Source: Longimicrobiales bacterium
GTDB taxonomy: Bacteria > Gemmatimonadota > Gemmatimonadetes > Longimicrobiales > Gaopeijiaceae
Direction of reading: 5' to 3'
Length of the DNA stretch: 64,000 nucleotides
Assembly: GCA_029245345.1 (NCBI GenBank)
Contig: JAQWPM010000012.1
Coordinates: forward strand, 682,001-746,000
The notes beneath the pieces are model-generated. The model was not told the DNA's origin and did not search any database. It saw only the letters and a list, made by a program, of their open reading frames with translations. The translations under genes were made by a program, and so were the position numbers. Of the stretch, positions 37,295 through 46,438 are shown piece by piece; within the stretch, counting starts at the first letter, position 1, and each line of letters begins with the position of its first letter.

Positions 37295-38422
37295 ATGACA
37301 ACAGCCTTTTTTGTGCGATTCGCGAGCATATCTGCGCTCGTTTCCCTCGCATTGTCACTCGTCGCGGCGCCCCTCACAGGCCAGCGGCCGGAGGACCTCG
37401 AAGCGGCATCGGGTGAAGCGCTCTACCAGGCCTCATGCGCCAATTGCCACGGCGTCGACGGCCGCGGGGTGGAGCCGTCCTTGCTCGCATTCGCCGAAGA
37501 GATGCCTGACTTCACCGACTGCGACTTCGCGGCGCGCGAACCTGACGGCGATTGGGTGGCAGTCGCGCATGAGGGCGGCCCTATTCGCGGCTTCAGCGAG
37601 ATGATGCCCGCGTTCCGGGGAGCACTCACTGTGGCACAACTCGACCGCGTGATGGGCTACATCCGCACGTTGTGTACCGACCCCAACTGGCCGGCCGGGG
37701 AACTCAACCTGCCCAGGGCGTTGCTCGCCGAGAAGGCGTATCCAGAGGACGAATGGGTCATAGAGGCTGGCGTCGCGCTGGAAGGTGAAGGCTCCATAGA
37801 AGGTGCCTACGTCTACGAACAACGCTTCGGGTCCCGCTCGCAGTGGGAGGTCGTGATTCCTTACGGCTGGAAGGAAGGGGCCGGTAGCGACTGGGTGAGC
37901 GCCCCCGGCGACCTCGTTCTAGGCGTGAAACACGCAGCATACCACGACAAATCTGTCGGGAGGATCCTCTCGCTCGGCGGTGAAGTCATCCTGCCCACCG
38001 GTGACGAAACAAAGGGTCTTGGAGCCGACGGTGTAACGGCCGAAGTCTTCTCCTCCTTCGGCCAGACCCTCACAGGAGACGCATTCATCCAAGCTCAGGT
38101 GGGCTTCGAGGTTCCGCTCTACAGCGGTGGTGACAACGAGACCTTCGGCCGCTTCGTCTTCGGTCGCACCTTCACATCGGGTCCATGGGGACGAAGCTTC
38201 ACCCCAATGCTCGAGCTCGCGGCAAAGCGTGACCTAGAGTCCGGAGCGGTCACGAAGCTCGATGTGGTCCCACAGTTCCAGTTCTCCCTCAACCAACGAC
38301 AACATGTGTTGGGAAGCCTGGGTTTATTGATACCCGCCACGAATACCGACGGACGTGGTGTTCGACTCCTCGCCTATGTGCTGCTCGACTGGTTTGACGG
38401 CGGCTTCTTCGAGGGATGGTGA
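37295..38422 (+). CDS. Cytochrome c domain fused to outer-membrane beta-barrel
   Basis: This 375-residue protein has a signal peptide (about 1-29), then a monoheme cytochrome c domain with CANCH (48-52) and a likely distal Met in SEMMPAFRG (103 or 104). Residues 135-375 contain alternating amphipathic beta-strands (QWEVVIPYG, LSLGGEVILPTGDE, AFIQAQVGFEVPLYS, GRFVFGRTFTSG, VVPQFQFSLN) and end in a Trp, as in outer-membrane barrels. The fusion places a heme next to a pore. It resembles the Cyc2 cytochrome-porin layout, but the cytochrome domain is longer and no Cyc2 homology is claimed. It is followed four bases later by a pentaheme cytochrome. Confidence 0.78.
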   Translation: MTTAFFVRFASISALVSLALSLVAAPLTGQRPEDLEAASGEALYQASCANCHGVDGRGVEPSLLAFAEEMPDFTDCDFAAREPDGDWVAVAHEGGPIRGFSEMMPAFRGALTVAQLDRVMGYIRTLCTDPNWPAGELNLPRALLAEKAYPEDEWVIEAGVALEGEGSIEGAYVYEQRFGSRSQWEVVIPYGWKEGAGSDWVSAPGDLVLGVKHAAYHDKSVGRILSLGGEVILPTGDETKGLGADGVTAEVFSSFGQTLTGDAFIQAQVGFEVPLYSGGDNETFGRFVFGRTFTSGPWGRSFTPMLELAAKRDLESGAVTKLDVVPQFQFSLNQRQHVLGSLGLLIPATNTDGRGVRLLAYVLLDWFDGGFFEGW

Positions 38423-38426
38423 GACG

Positions 38427-40094
38427 ATGAACCAATGGACCTTCGTCACCGTGATCGTTCTCGGATCAGCTCTAATCGTGAGTGGCACTCCGGAAGGGCC
38501 GCCCGCCGCACCATCACCGATCATACCCGTACAGACCGTCACGGCCCCAGCGGCTACGGACGATCTCTTCAAGACAGCCGATCGCTGTATCGCATGCCAT
38601 AAAGGAATCACTGCTTCAGACGGCACAGACGTCTCAATCGGATACGACTGGCGTGCGTCTATGATGGCCAACAGTGCACGCGACCCCTACTGGCACGCCG
38701 CGGTCCGCCGCGAGATCACTGACTTCCCCGAATCATCCGTGTCCATCGAGACGAACTGCAGTCGTTGTCACATGCCCATGGCGAATGTCGTGGCAGCTTC
38801 CCAGGGGCGCGAAACCTCGGTTTTCGGAAACCTCCCTATCCAAGCCGGAGCAGAGGGAGAAGCCGCGCTCGCTGCAGACGGCGTGTCCTGTGCGGCGTGT
38901 CATCAAATCGCTCCAGACGGACTCGGGTCGGAAGCGAGCTTCACCGGACAGTTCACAGTGAACACTGACGCCGCACCCGACGGCCGCACCGTCTACGGTC
39001 CCTTCGAGCCCGATGAGGGCGGAGCTGGCATCATGCATTCCGCGACTGGCTTCCGTCCCACAGAAGGCGCGCACATGCAGTCGGCAGAGTTGTGCTCGTC
39101 GTGCCATACCCTCATGACGCACTCCATCCGGAACGATGGTTCAGACGGAGTCGAGTTCCCAGAACAGGCCCCGTACCTTGAGTGGCAGGCCTCTTCGTTC
39201 GGCCGGAAGAACGTGACGTGCCAAGACTGCCACATGCCCGAAGTCGGTGAAGATGTGCCTGTCACCGCCGTTCTCGGTCGCGAGCGTCCAAACGTCTCAA
39301 GGCACGTCTTCCGCGGCGGCAACTTCTTCATGCTGCGGATGCTCAACCGATACCGTGACGAATTGGGCGTGACCGCCCTACCCCAAGAGATGGCGCTGGC
39401 AGCCGCCCGCACCGAGGATCACCTCCGCGAAGCCACCGCCACTGTGGAGGTCATGGACGTCAGCCTTACGGACGGCGTGTTGTCCGCCACTGTTGAAATC
39501 CGGAACATGGCCGGCCACAAATTCCCCACCGCGTACCCGTCACGACGAGCCTGGCTGCACGTGACCGTCACGGACCGCGGCGGCGACACCGTCTTCGAAT
39601 CCGGAGCCTTCTCCCCGGACGGTCGGGTCATCGGTGACGACCACGACGCGAACGGCACGACGTATGAGCCCCACTACGCCGAGATCACCAGCCCTGATCA
39701 GGTTCAGATCTATCAGTCCGTCATGGTAGACCAAGCAGGAGAGGTGACTACTGGGCTCATGTCCGCCGAGCGATGGGCCAAGGACAACCGACTTCTCCCC
39801 GACGGCTTCGACGCATCCGCCGCGGACCCGCGCGTGCGCCCTGTGGGTGAGGCAGCCACGGACTTAGATTTCGTCGCCGGACTGGACCGAGTGCAGTACT
39901 CGGTTCCAACGGGCGACGCGGCCGGGCCACTCACCGTGACCGCGGAGCTCTGGTTCCAGCCAATAGGATACCGGTGGGCTCAAAACCTCGGCGAATACGA
40001 CACCTTCGAAACACAGCGCTTTTTCCGGTACTACCGGGACATGGCAGAACGTTCGGCCATCGTGATCGCTGAAGCTTCCGAGGAGATCCGTTGA
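38427..40094 (+). CDS. Pentaheme cytochrome c
   Basis: This 555-residue exported protein has five CXXCH motifs: CIACH (54), CSRCH (111), CAACH (155), CSSCH (223) and CQDCH (265). The N-terminal hydrophobic stretch serves as signal or anchor. Residues 330-550 form a beta-rich domain (NMAGHKFPTAYPSRRAWLHV) of the sort that follows heme domains in c554-like cytochromes. It is likely a periplasmic electron carrier. It is co-operonic with the cytochrome-barrel gene and overlaps the next gene as TTGA. Confidence 0.9.
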   Translation: MNQWTFVTVIVLGSALIVSGTPEGPPAAPSPIIPVQTVTAPAATDDLFKTADRCIACHKGITASDGTDVSIGYDWRASMMANSARDPYWHAAVRREITDFPESSVSIETNCSRCHMPMANVVAASQGRETSVFGNLPIQAGAEGEAALAADGVSCAACHQIAPDGLGSEASFTGQFTVNTDAAPDGRTVYGPFEPDEGGAGIMHSATGFRPTEGAHMQSAELCSSCHTLMTHSIRNDGSDGVEFPEQAPYLEWQASSFGRKNVTCQDCHMPEVGEDVPVTAVLGRERPNVSRHVFRGGNFFMLRMLNRYRDELGVTALPQEMALAAARTEDHLREATATVEVMDVSLTDGVLSATVEIRNMAGHKFPTAYPSRRAWLHVTVTDRGGDTVFESGAFSPDGRVIGDDHDANGTTYEPHYAEITSPDQVQIYQSVMVDQAGEVTTGLMSAERWAKDNRLLPDGFDASAADPRVRPVGEAATDLDFVAGLDRVQYSVPTGDAAGPLTVTAELWFQPIGYRWAQNLGEYDTFETQRFFRYYRDMAERSAIVIAEASEEIR

Positions 40095-40531
40095 TCGAGA
40101 CTTGGCGCAAACTCGGCCTCGCTCTGCTGATCTTCGGCATGGCCGGCGTCCTGCTCGAGCTCTACCTCCTCGGGCATTTCGAACTCACGCCTCAATGGAC
40201 ACCCTTGGCACTCCTGGGTGTAGGTGTGGTGCTCGGCTTCTGGGTTGCTGCCCGGCCGGGGAAAGGAGCCGTACGTGCCCTGCAAGGGCTCATGGCCATG
40301 TATGTCGGGTCGGGAGCGCTGGGTATGTACTTCCACCTGAAGGCAAATGTAGAGTTCGAATTGGAGCTACACCCGACCGTACGTGGGATGGAGCTCGTCA
40401 TAGAGAGTCTGACCGGCGCGATGCCAGCGCTGGCTCCGGGCACCATGACCCAACTCGGGCTTCTCGGATTGTTGATCACATTCCGGCACCCCGCATTGGG
40501 TGGGGCCGCTGCTGAAACAGAAAATTCCTAA
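40091..40531 (+). CDS. Small four-helix membrane protein, hypothetical
   Basis: This 146-residue protein has four hydrophobic segments (about 10-28, 37-53, 64-80 and 118-135) and a polar loop (about 85-115). The start TTG 40091 overlaps the pentaheme stop. I do not recognise a family. As it is embedded in the cytochrome operon it could be a quinone-side anchor or assembly factor, but this is inference. Confidence 0.6.
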   Translation: MIETWRKLGLALLIFGMAGVLLELYLLGHFELTPQWTPLALLGVGVVLGFWVAARPGKGAVRALQGLMAMYVGSGALGMYFHLKANVEFELELHPTVRGMELVIESLTGAMPALAPGTMTQLGLLGLLITFRHPALGGAAAETENS

Positions 40532-40547
40532 GAGCAGGATATCCATA

Positions 40548-41186
40548 ATGAAGAACTTCACCCCTGTATTCATGGGGGTAGTGGCCCTCGCACTCTTGGC
40601 TACAGCTCCGGTCACAGCTCAGGTCGGTGAGAACCTCGGCCTCGTGAACCCGAACCTCGCCACTGCAGAAGAGATCGGGGCGGTCGACGGGCTCAACAGC
40701 GGTGCCGTCCAAGCCATCATGCAGGGTCGTCCTTTCCTCAAGATGTCCGAGCTGCATCAGGCGCTTTCCGCTCATGTCACCGATGCCGCCTTCGCTCAAG
40801 TCTACGCAGGGCTGTGGCTCCCCATAGACCTGAACGACGTAACGGATGAGGAGATCCTCCTCATTCCCGGCGTCGGCGCCCGCATGCTCCATGAGTTCCG
40901 TGAATACGCACCATTCGAGGCGCTTTCGGTCTTCCACCGTGAAATCGATAAGTACGTCGATGACGATGAGCTCGCCCGCTTGGAGCAGTACGTGTACGTG
41001 CGTATCGACCTGAACACGGCATCCGACGAAGCAATCCTGAGCCTTCCGGGCATCGGTGCTCGTATGCTTCGAGAGTTCAAGGAGTACCGCCCGTTCGAAG
41101 CCATGGCTCAGTTCCGGCGCGAGATGGGCAAATACGTCGATGAAGACGAGGTGGCCCGCATGGAACGCTACGTCGAGATCCGCTGA
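40548..41186 (+). CDS. Exported protein of three 60-residue helix-hairpin-helix repeats
   Basis: This 212-residue protein has a signal peptide (1-25) and three tandem units of exactly 60 residues starting near residues 33, 93 and 153. Units two and three are almost identical in pattern: IDLNDVTDEEILLIPGVGAR versus IDLNTASDEAILSLPGIGAR, each ending in FREYAPFEAL or FKEYRPFEAM and a coil. The GIGAR element is the ComEA-like HhH DNA-binding hairpin. The first unit is degenerate. It could bind DNA outside the cytoplasm or serve as a protein module beside the cytochromes. The start at ATG 40548 gives a clean signal sequence. Confidence 0.75.
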   Translation: MKNFTPVFMGVVALALLATAPVTAQVGENLGLVNPNLATAEEIGAVDGLNSGAVQAIMQGRPFLKMSELHQALSAHVTDAAFAQVYAGLWLPIDLNDVTDEEILLIPGVGARMLHEFREYAPFEALSVFHREIDKYVDDDELARLEQYVYVRIDLNTASDEAILSLPGIGARMLREFKEYRPFEAMAQFRREMGKYVDEDEVARMERYVEIR

Positions 41187-41247
41187 TCCCTGGCGGCAGC
41201 AGAAAGAACGCCCTATGGGTTCCCGTAGGCAGTAGCTCATTCAATTA

Positions 41248-42426
41248 ATGAGGTTGCAGAAGATGGCTTTGAAGACTCGGCTGACGGTGGCCCTAGCGGT
41301 GCTGATGCTCGCGGGTGCGATGCCTGCGGACGCCCAAGTGCAACGCTCGGCGAGGCACGATTTCCAAGTCGTGACCGTCGCAGAAGGATTCGTCAATCCG
41401 TGGGCCATAGCATGGCTCCCGAACGGGGACATGCTCGTCACGGAACGCGCCGGGCGTCTCCGCATCGTGCGCGGAGGTGAGTTGCTTGCCGCTCCGGTAT
41501 CGGGCGTGCCCGAGGTTGTCGCACAGGGCCAAGGCGGCCTGCTGGATGTCATCGTGCACCCTGACTTCGAGAGCAACAGCTTCATCTACCTGAGCTACTC
41601 GAGAGAGAAGGACTCCGGAGAGGGTGCCAGCACCGGAGTCGTGCGTGGTCGTCTCCAGGACAGTGCGCTCATGGACGTCGAGCAGATCTGGGTCGCGGAA
41701 TCCACCGGTCGGAACGGTCACTTCGGCTCTCGAATGGCCTGGGATGCGGACGGATACCTGTATATCACCGCCGGAGATCGCCAGATCTCACCCTCTGGGG
41801 ACCTTGAAGCACACCCTGCACAGGACTACTCGAACCATCACGGCGTGATCGTGCGCTTGCACGACGATGGTCGAATCCCGGCGGACAACCCGTTCATCGG
41901 AACCGACGGGGCGCTCAGCGACATCTACAGCTACGGACACCGGAACCCACAGGGCCTCATCATTGATCAGTCGACTGGCAACATCTGGGCGACTGAACAC
42001 GGACCTCAGGGTGGTGACGAGCTGAACCTGATCAAGCCCGGCGCCAACTATGGCTGGCCGGTCGTCGGGTTCGGCGTGAACTACGGCAGCGGCTCCGCAA
42101 TTCACTCTGCGACACAGGGAGAAGGCATGGAGAATCCGTCGCACATCTGGGTTCCGTCTATCGCCCTGTCAGGCCTCATGATGTACCGAGGCGACAAATT
42201 CCCAGCCTGGAACGGCAACATCTTCGCCGGGGGCATGGCTGGTCAGCAGCTCGCTCGCCTCACGGTGGATGGCGAGATGGTGATGAAGGAAGAGACGCTG
42301 TTGCAGCGACTCGGCCGCATCCGCGATGTGCGCGAGGGACCCGACGGGTACATCTACGTGGCAATCGAAGATCGTCGCGGAGCCCCAACGCCAATCGTGC
42401 GCCTGGAGCCAGCGGGGGGGCGCTAG
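41248..42426 (+). CDS. PQQ-dependent soluble aldose dehydrogenase-like protein
   Basis: This 392-residue protein has a signal peptide (starting either at 41248 or at ATG 41263) and the six-bladed soluble-glucose-dehydrogenase fold signatures PWAIAWLPNGDMLVTERAGR, GLLDVIVHPDF, EHGPQGGDELNLIKPGANYG and a final GPDGYIYVA. It would oxidise sugars with PQQ in the periplasm, passing electrons to cytochromes. No PQQ synthesis genes are in the window. Placement after the cytochrome block makes it a plausible electron source. Confidence 0.88.
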   Translation: MRLQKMALKTRLTVALAVLMLAGAMPADAQVQRSARHDFQVVTVAEGFVNPWAIAWLPNGDMLVTERAGRLRIVRGGELLAAPVSGVPEVVAQGQGGLLDVIVHPDFESNSFIYLSYSREKDSGEGASTGVVRGRLQDSALMDVEQIWVAESTGRNGHFGSRMAWDADGYLYITAGDRQISPSGDLEAHPAQDYSNHHGVIVRLHDDGRIPADNPFIGTDGALSDIYSYGHRNPQGLIIDQSTGNIWATEHGPQGGDELNLIKPGANYGWPVVGFGVNYGSGSAIHSATQGEGMENPSHIWVPSIALSGLMMYRGDKFPAWNGNIFAGGMAGQQLARLTVDGEMVMKEETLLQRLGRIRDVREGPDGYIYVAIEDRRGAPTPIVRLEPAGGR

Positions 42427-42454
42427 GCCGCCACTCCGGAAGACAACAAGAAGA

Positions 42455-42479
42455 GCCGGGCAACTTGATGTTGTTCGGC
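42455..42479 (+). terminator. Hairpin after the sugar dehydrogenase
   Basis: GCCGGGCAAC (42455-42464) pairs with GTTGTTCGGC (42470-42479) over a five-base loop with two G:T pairs. A C/T-rich stretch follows but there is no long T run, so efficiency is uncertain. About 100 further bases up to the transporter hold no gene I can see. Confidence 0.55.
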
Positions 42480-42587
42480 CCTTCGTTGTTAGACCCGGTC
42501 AGTTACCCAGCCATCCCTGCACCGAACTGGACTCAACCCACACCACATCCCAGGTTGCTCTACCCCTCCACCTAACACCCGCGCGAC

Positions 42588-44138
42588 ATGGCGATAGCAC
42601 GAAAGACCGGCGAAAAAGGAAAACAACTCGGGCTCTGGATCGGCCTGAGCGGTTTCCTGTTCCTACTCGCCGTCCCAATCGACCCAACCAATGGGCCGGC
42701 GAGCCGTCTCGCCGCGGTTGCGCTCTTAATGGCCGTCTGGTGGGTGACCGATGCGATCCCGCTCTTCGCTACGGCAATGCTCCCGCTGGTTCTGTTCCCT
42801 CTTCTCGGAATCATGACCGGGCGAGCCACGGCGCCCGTCTACTTCAACAGCACCATCGTGCTCTTTCTCGGGGGCTTCATAATCGCCCTCACCATGGAGA
42901 AGTGGAATCTGCACAGGCGTATCGCGCTCAACATCATCAACGCAGTGGGAGGCGGGCCTTCCCGCATCGTGCTCGGTTTCATGATCGCCGCGGCCTTCTT
43001 GTCCATGTGGATTTCAAACACCGCGACCGCGGTCATGATGGTCCCCATCGGGCTAGCGATGGTCCTCCAATTGGAAGACGAATTCGGTAAGGAAAAGACG
43101 CATTCGTTCACTGTCGGCCTGATGCTCGGAATCGCCTACGGGTGTTCCGTAGGGGGCCTGACAACGCTGGTGGGCACACCGCCCAATCTCTCGTTCGTGC
43201 GGATCTTCGAGATTCTGTTCCCCGAGGCACCATCGATCGCCTTCGGTCAGTGGCTGGTCATGGCTTTCCCAATCGGACTGATCATGCTCGTCACCGCCTG
43301 GTTCTTCATCACCAAGGTCTTCTACAAGACGTCCAAGGAGATCACTGTCGACCAAGGCGTCGTCGCCCGAGAGAAGGACCAACTCGGATTGATTTCCTAT
43401 GAGGAGCGGTGGGTGTTGGCCGTTTTCGCAGCCACTGCCCTGCTCTGGGTCTTCCGTGTAGACCTCAACGTCGGACTCTTCGTGATCCCGGGCTGGTCAC
43501 GCTTCTTGCCGTTCCAAGGAATGATCGATGACGGCACTATCGCTATCGGGATGGCGGGACTCCTCTTCTTCGTGCCTACGAAGAACCGGGAAAGCGGTGC
43601 AATGCGCATCACCGAGCGCGACATCATTCCGCGGCTGCCATGGAACATCGTTCTGCTCTTCGGTGGCGGCTTCGCTCTCGCGGCTGGCTTCCAGCAGACT
43701 GGGTTGGCTCAGCTCATTGGAGATCAGTTCGAAGTACTGTCCGTGCTGCCCACCTTCGTCATGATCCTGCTGGTCTGCCTCGCACTCACGTTCCTAACCG
43801 AGCTGACCAGCAACCTCGCAACGACCGAGATGATCCTCCCGATCCTCGCAGCGGTCGCGGTGGTTACCGAGATGAACCCCTTGATTCTTATGATCCCGGC
43901 GACGATTTCGGCATCGTGCGCGTTCATGATGCCGGTCGCGACACCACCCAACGCCATCGTCTTCGGCAGCGATCGCATCAGTGTAGGTGAAATGGCTCGA
44001 ATCGGGCTCGTGCTCAATCTGATCGGCGCGGTGGTCGTGGCTATTCTAGTCTACACAGTGGGTACCGTGGTTTTCGACATCGATCCGAACATTGTGCCCG
44101 ACTGGGCCACATCGATCGCGAGCGGCCTCGAGGGGTAG
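42588..44138 (+). CDS. DASS/SLC13-family anion:sodium symporter
   Basis: This 516-residue protein has about 12 membrane segments and both DASS fingerprints: SNTATAVMMVPIGLAM (with the SNT sodium/substrate motif) and ATPPNAIVFGSDRI, plus GTPPNLSFVRIF. It imports dicarboxylates, sulfate or similar anions with sodium. It precedes the thiolase by seven bases, perhaps in one operon. Confidence 0.92.
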   Translation: MAIARKTGEKGKQLGLWIGLSGFLFLLAVPIDPTNGPASRLAAVALLMAVWWVTDAIPLFATAMLPLVLFPLLGIMTGRATAPVYFNSTIVLFLGGFIIALTMEKWNLHRRIALNIINAVGGGPSRIVLGFMIAAAFLSMWISNTATAVMMVPIGLAMVLQLEDEFGKEKTHSFTVGLMLGIAYGCSVGGLTTLVGTPPNLSFVRIFEILFPEAPSIAFGQWLVMAFPIGLIMLVTAWFFITKVFYKTSKEITVDQGVVAREKDQLGLISYEERWVLAVFAATALLWVFRVDLNVGLFVIPGWSRFLPFQGMIDDGTIAIGMAGLLFFVPTKNRESGAMRITERDIIPRLPWNIVLLFGGGFALAAGFQQTGLAQLIGDQFEVLSVLPTFVMILLVCLALTFLTELTSNLATTEMILPILAAVAVVTEMNPLILMIPATISASCAFMMPVATPPNAIVFGSDRISVGEMARIGLVLNLIGAVVVAILVYTVGTVVFDIDPNIVPDWATSIASGLEG

Positions 44139-44145
44139 CAAGCGT

Positions 44146-45420
44146 ATGAAGATCGCAATCATCGCCGGATGTCGAACGCCCTTCACACGATCGGGCACCG
44201 TTCTCGCAGGCCTCGACGCCATCGAACTCGGCAAACTCGCTGTCCGGGATGCGTTGGCCCGGAGCGGCCTCAGGGGCGACCGGGTCGATCACTTCGTGTA
44301 CGGGACCGTGGTGCACGACAATCAGGCGCCGAACATCGCGAGGGAAGTCGGCCTCGCGGTGCTTCCGAAAACCGTACCGGCCGTCACAGTCTCCAGAGCC
44401 TGCGCCTCGGCGAATCAAGCCATCACGGACGCCGCCCAACTCATCGAGGTCGGGCAGGCCGACATCGTCATGGCCGGTGGCTCGGAGTCGTTGTCGCACA
44501 TCCCCATGAAGGTCAGCGACAAGCTGAGTAAGGCCTTAGTGGCCGCCTCCAAGGGGAAGACGCTGGGGCGACGCCTCTCTCCTCTGTCGCGAGTCCGTCC
44601 CAAAGACCTCGTGCCAGTGACTCCCGCCATCGCTGAGCCTACAACAGGCGAGACTATGGGTGGCTCTGCGGAACGGATGGCCAAGGAGAACGGGATCTCT
44701 CGAGAGGACCAAGACGCTTGGGCGCTTCGGTCCCATGAGCTGGCCGCAGCCGGAACGCAGGACGGGCGCCTCACTTCAGAGCTGACTCCAGTGTACGTCC
44801 CGCCTGATTTTGAGAAAGTCATCGCGCGTGACAACGGCATACGGACCGACAGCTCCCTCGAGAGGCTCGCCAAGCTGCGACCCGCCTTCGACAGAAGACA
44901 CGGATCAGTCACAGCTGGAAACGCGTCTCCGCTCACCGACGGTGCCTCAGCGGTCGTGTTGATGAACAGCGAGAAGGCCCAGGCGGAAGGCCTCAAGCCC
45001 ATGGGTTACATAAGAAGTTGGGCGTGGACCGCGTTGGATCCTGCCGGTCAGCTACTCCAAGGGCCCGCATATGCAGCGCCCATCGCGCTCGACCGTGCGG
45101 GGCTCACCATGAAGGACATCGGCCTCATGGAGATGCACGAGGCTTTTTCCGCCCAGGTGCTGTCGAACCTCCAGGCGCTCTCGTCGAAGGAATTCGCTCA
45201 GAAGGAACTAGGGCGAAGCAAGGCCGTGGGTCATCCCGACGTCGAAGTGATCAACGTCATGGGCGGTTCACTTTCAATCGGACACCCATTCGGCGCCACT
45301 GGTGGTCGACTCACAGTGACGATTCTGAACGAGATGGCACGACGCGACGTGGAATTCGGATTGATCACGGTGTGCGCCGCGGGTGGGATGGGTTTTGCGA
45401 TGGTGGTCGAACGGAGGTAG
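44146..45420 (+). CDS. Acetyl-CoA acyltransferase (thiolase, FadI/FadA type)
   Basis: This 424-residue protein has the thiolase nucleophile region VSRACASANQAI, the INVMGGSLSIGHPFGATGGR region and the C-terminal CAAGGMGFAMVVE with the second catalytic Cys. Start at ATG 44146. It cleaves 3-ketoacyl-CoA to acetyl-CoA in beta-oxidation. The insert around the KDLVPVTPAIAEPTTGE segment resembles FadI more than FadA. A nearby thioesterase and a CoA-type Mo enzyme operon fit an acyl-CoA or aromatic acid pathway, as inference. Confidence 0.93.
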   Translation: MKIAIIAGCRTPFTRSGTVLAGLDAIELGKLAVRDALARSGLRGDRVDHFVYGTVVHDNQAPNIAREVGLAVLPKTVPAVTVSRACASANQAITDAAQLIEVGQADIVMAGGSESLSHIPMKVSDKLSKALVAASKGKTLGRRLSPLSRVRPKDLVPVTPAIAEPTTGETMGGSAERMAKENGISREDQDAWALRSHELAAAGTQDGRLTSELTPVYVPPDFEKVIARDNGIRTDSSLERLAKLRPAFDRRHGSVTAGNASPLTDGASAVVLMNSEKAQAEGLKPMGYIRSWAWTALDPAGQLLQGPAYAAPIALDRAGLTMKDIGLMEMHEAFSAQVLSNLQALSSKEFAQKELGRSKAVGHPDVEVINVMGGSLSIGHPFGATGGRLTVTILNEMARRDVEFGLITVCAAGGMGFAMVVERR

Positions 45421-45432
45421 CTGGACGCGGCG

Positions 45433-45801
45433 TCAGTTCCCGCCAGCGACCACGCCCACTCTAGCCGGCCCACCGGCCGCACCGGCGAAACGCACTGCGT
45501 TCTTCCACAGCTGACCGGTGTCTCCACTCACACCCCCGACCCCACTGTGGGCAGGGAAGAGACTCACGCCCACCATCCGCTGACCGGCTGATAGAGTCTT
45601 GTACCCAACTAGGGGCGCCCCGTCACTCCACGATGCCACCACCGTGGTGCCACCCTTCGCCACCGCACCGCCTCTGAATCCACTGGAAGAGAGTGACCCC
45701 ACACCGTGCGTGAGGGCGTGATCGGTCACACTGCCGAGCGAACCGCTCGTGTAGACTGCGCCGCCGGCGCTTGAGAACGCATCTATGCATTCAAGCTGCA
45801 C
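45433..45801 (-). pseudogene. C-terminal fragment of an unidentified secreted protein
   Basis: The frame is open up to a TGA at about 45831, and 122 codons follow an uncertain GTG. The pattern VTDHALTHGVGSLSSSGFRG, then VGYKTLSAGQRMVGVSLFPA and a C-terminal GQLWKNAVRFAGA resembles the end of large secreted or glycoside-type proteins whose gatekeeper domain ends in a line-up like LWxNAxxYA. No signal peptide or N-terminal domain is present. It is probably a remnant. A 9-base inverted repeat GCTGCACCC/GGGTGCAGC (45795-45803 and 45843-45851) brackets its upstream end. Confidence 0.5.
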
Positions 45802-45856
45802 CCAAGGTGCAACGAGGTTGTTTCTAGCTCAGCACACCCTAAGGGTGCAGCGGTAC

Positions 45857-46360
45857 TCAAGTGACGTCGTACTCTTCCAGTTCCTTATCCAAAGCGACCC
45901 GCACTTCACGACGCCGCTTCCCGTCTCGAAAGCGCCTTTCATCATCGGGATCGGATAGATCAAGCGGCGGGACTGGGCACGGACGATGCTCGTCGTCGAT
46001 GGCCACGAATGTCAGGAGGCACACATTCGTGTGCCGCTTGGTTCCGGAAATCAGGTTTTCCGCATCCACCCAGACCCCGACCTCCATCGATGTCCGACCT
46101 ACGAAGTTCACTCGCGCCGAACAGGTCACGAGCTCCCCTGTGTAGATAGGCAGCTTGAAGTCGACCCGGTCGATGGACACGGTCACGCAGGGCCTTCCGG
46201 CGTGACGCATCGCGGCTACCGCTGCTGCTCGGTCGACCATGGAAAGGAGTTCGCCACCGAACACATGCCCGAGGTTGTTCACTTGGTTGGGCATCATGAG
46301 TTCCGTGAAGACCGTCAGTGAATCGGACGGCTTCTTAGGTACAATATCGGAATCAGTCAT
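45857..46360 (-). CDS. Acyl-CoA thioesterase (hotdog fold, YciA/BACH type)
   Basis: This 167-residue protein begins at ATG 46360 (MTDSDIVPKKPSDSLTVF). The hotdog pattern MMPNQVNNLGHVFGGELLSMVD, with the catalytic Asn/Asp region, and VDFKLPIYTGELVTCSARV are typical of acyl-CoA thioesterases. It would hydrolyse acyl-CoA to free acid. It is expected in the cytoplasm. The strand is opposite to the thiolase. Confidence 0.88.
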   Translation of the reverse strand: MTDSDIVPKKPSDSLTVFTELMMPNQVNNLGHVFGGELLSMVDRAAAVAAMRHAGRPCVTVSIDRVDFKLPIYTGELVTCSARVNFVGRTSMEVGVWVDAENLISGTKRHTNVCLLTFVAIDDEHRPCPVPPLDLSDPDDERRFRDGKRRREVRVALDKELEEYDVT

Positions 46361-46438
46361 AGTGGAAGTAGTACACCGATCATCCCGAGCGGTTCTACCG
46401 AGAACAACGGAGATGCCGGGGCCATCAGCGTCCGCTGA

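Noticed and set aside
37295-38422. Naming the cytochrome-barrel protein Cyc2
   Set aside because: The heme domain is a longer class-I-like domain and the usual Cyc2 N-terminal motif is not present.
40548-41186. Annotating the HhH protein as competence factor ComEA
   Set aside because: No ComEA N-terminal domain or other competence gene is near; the repeat number and context differ.
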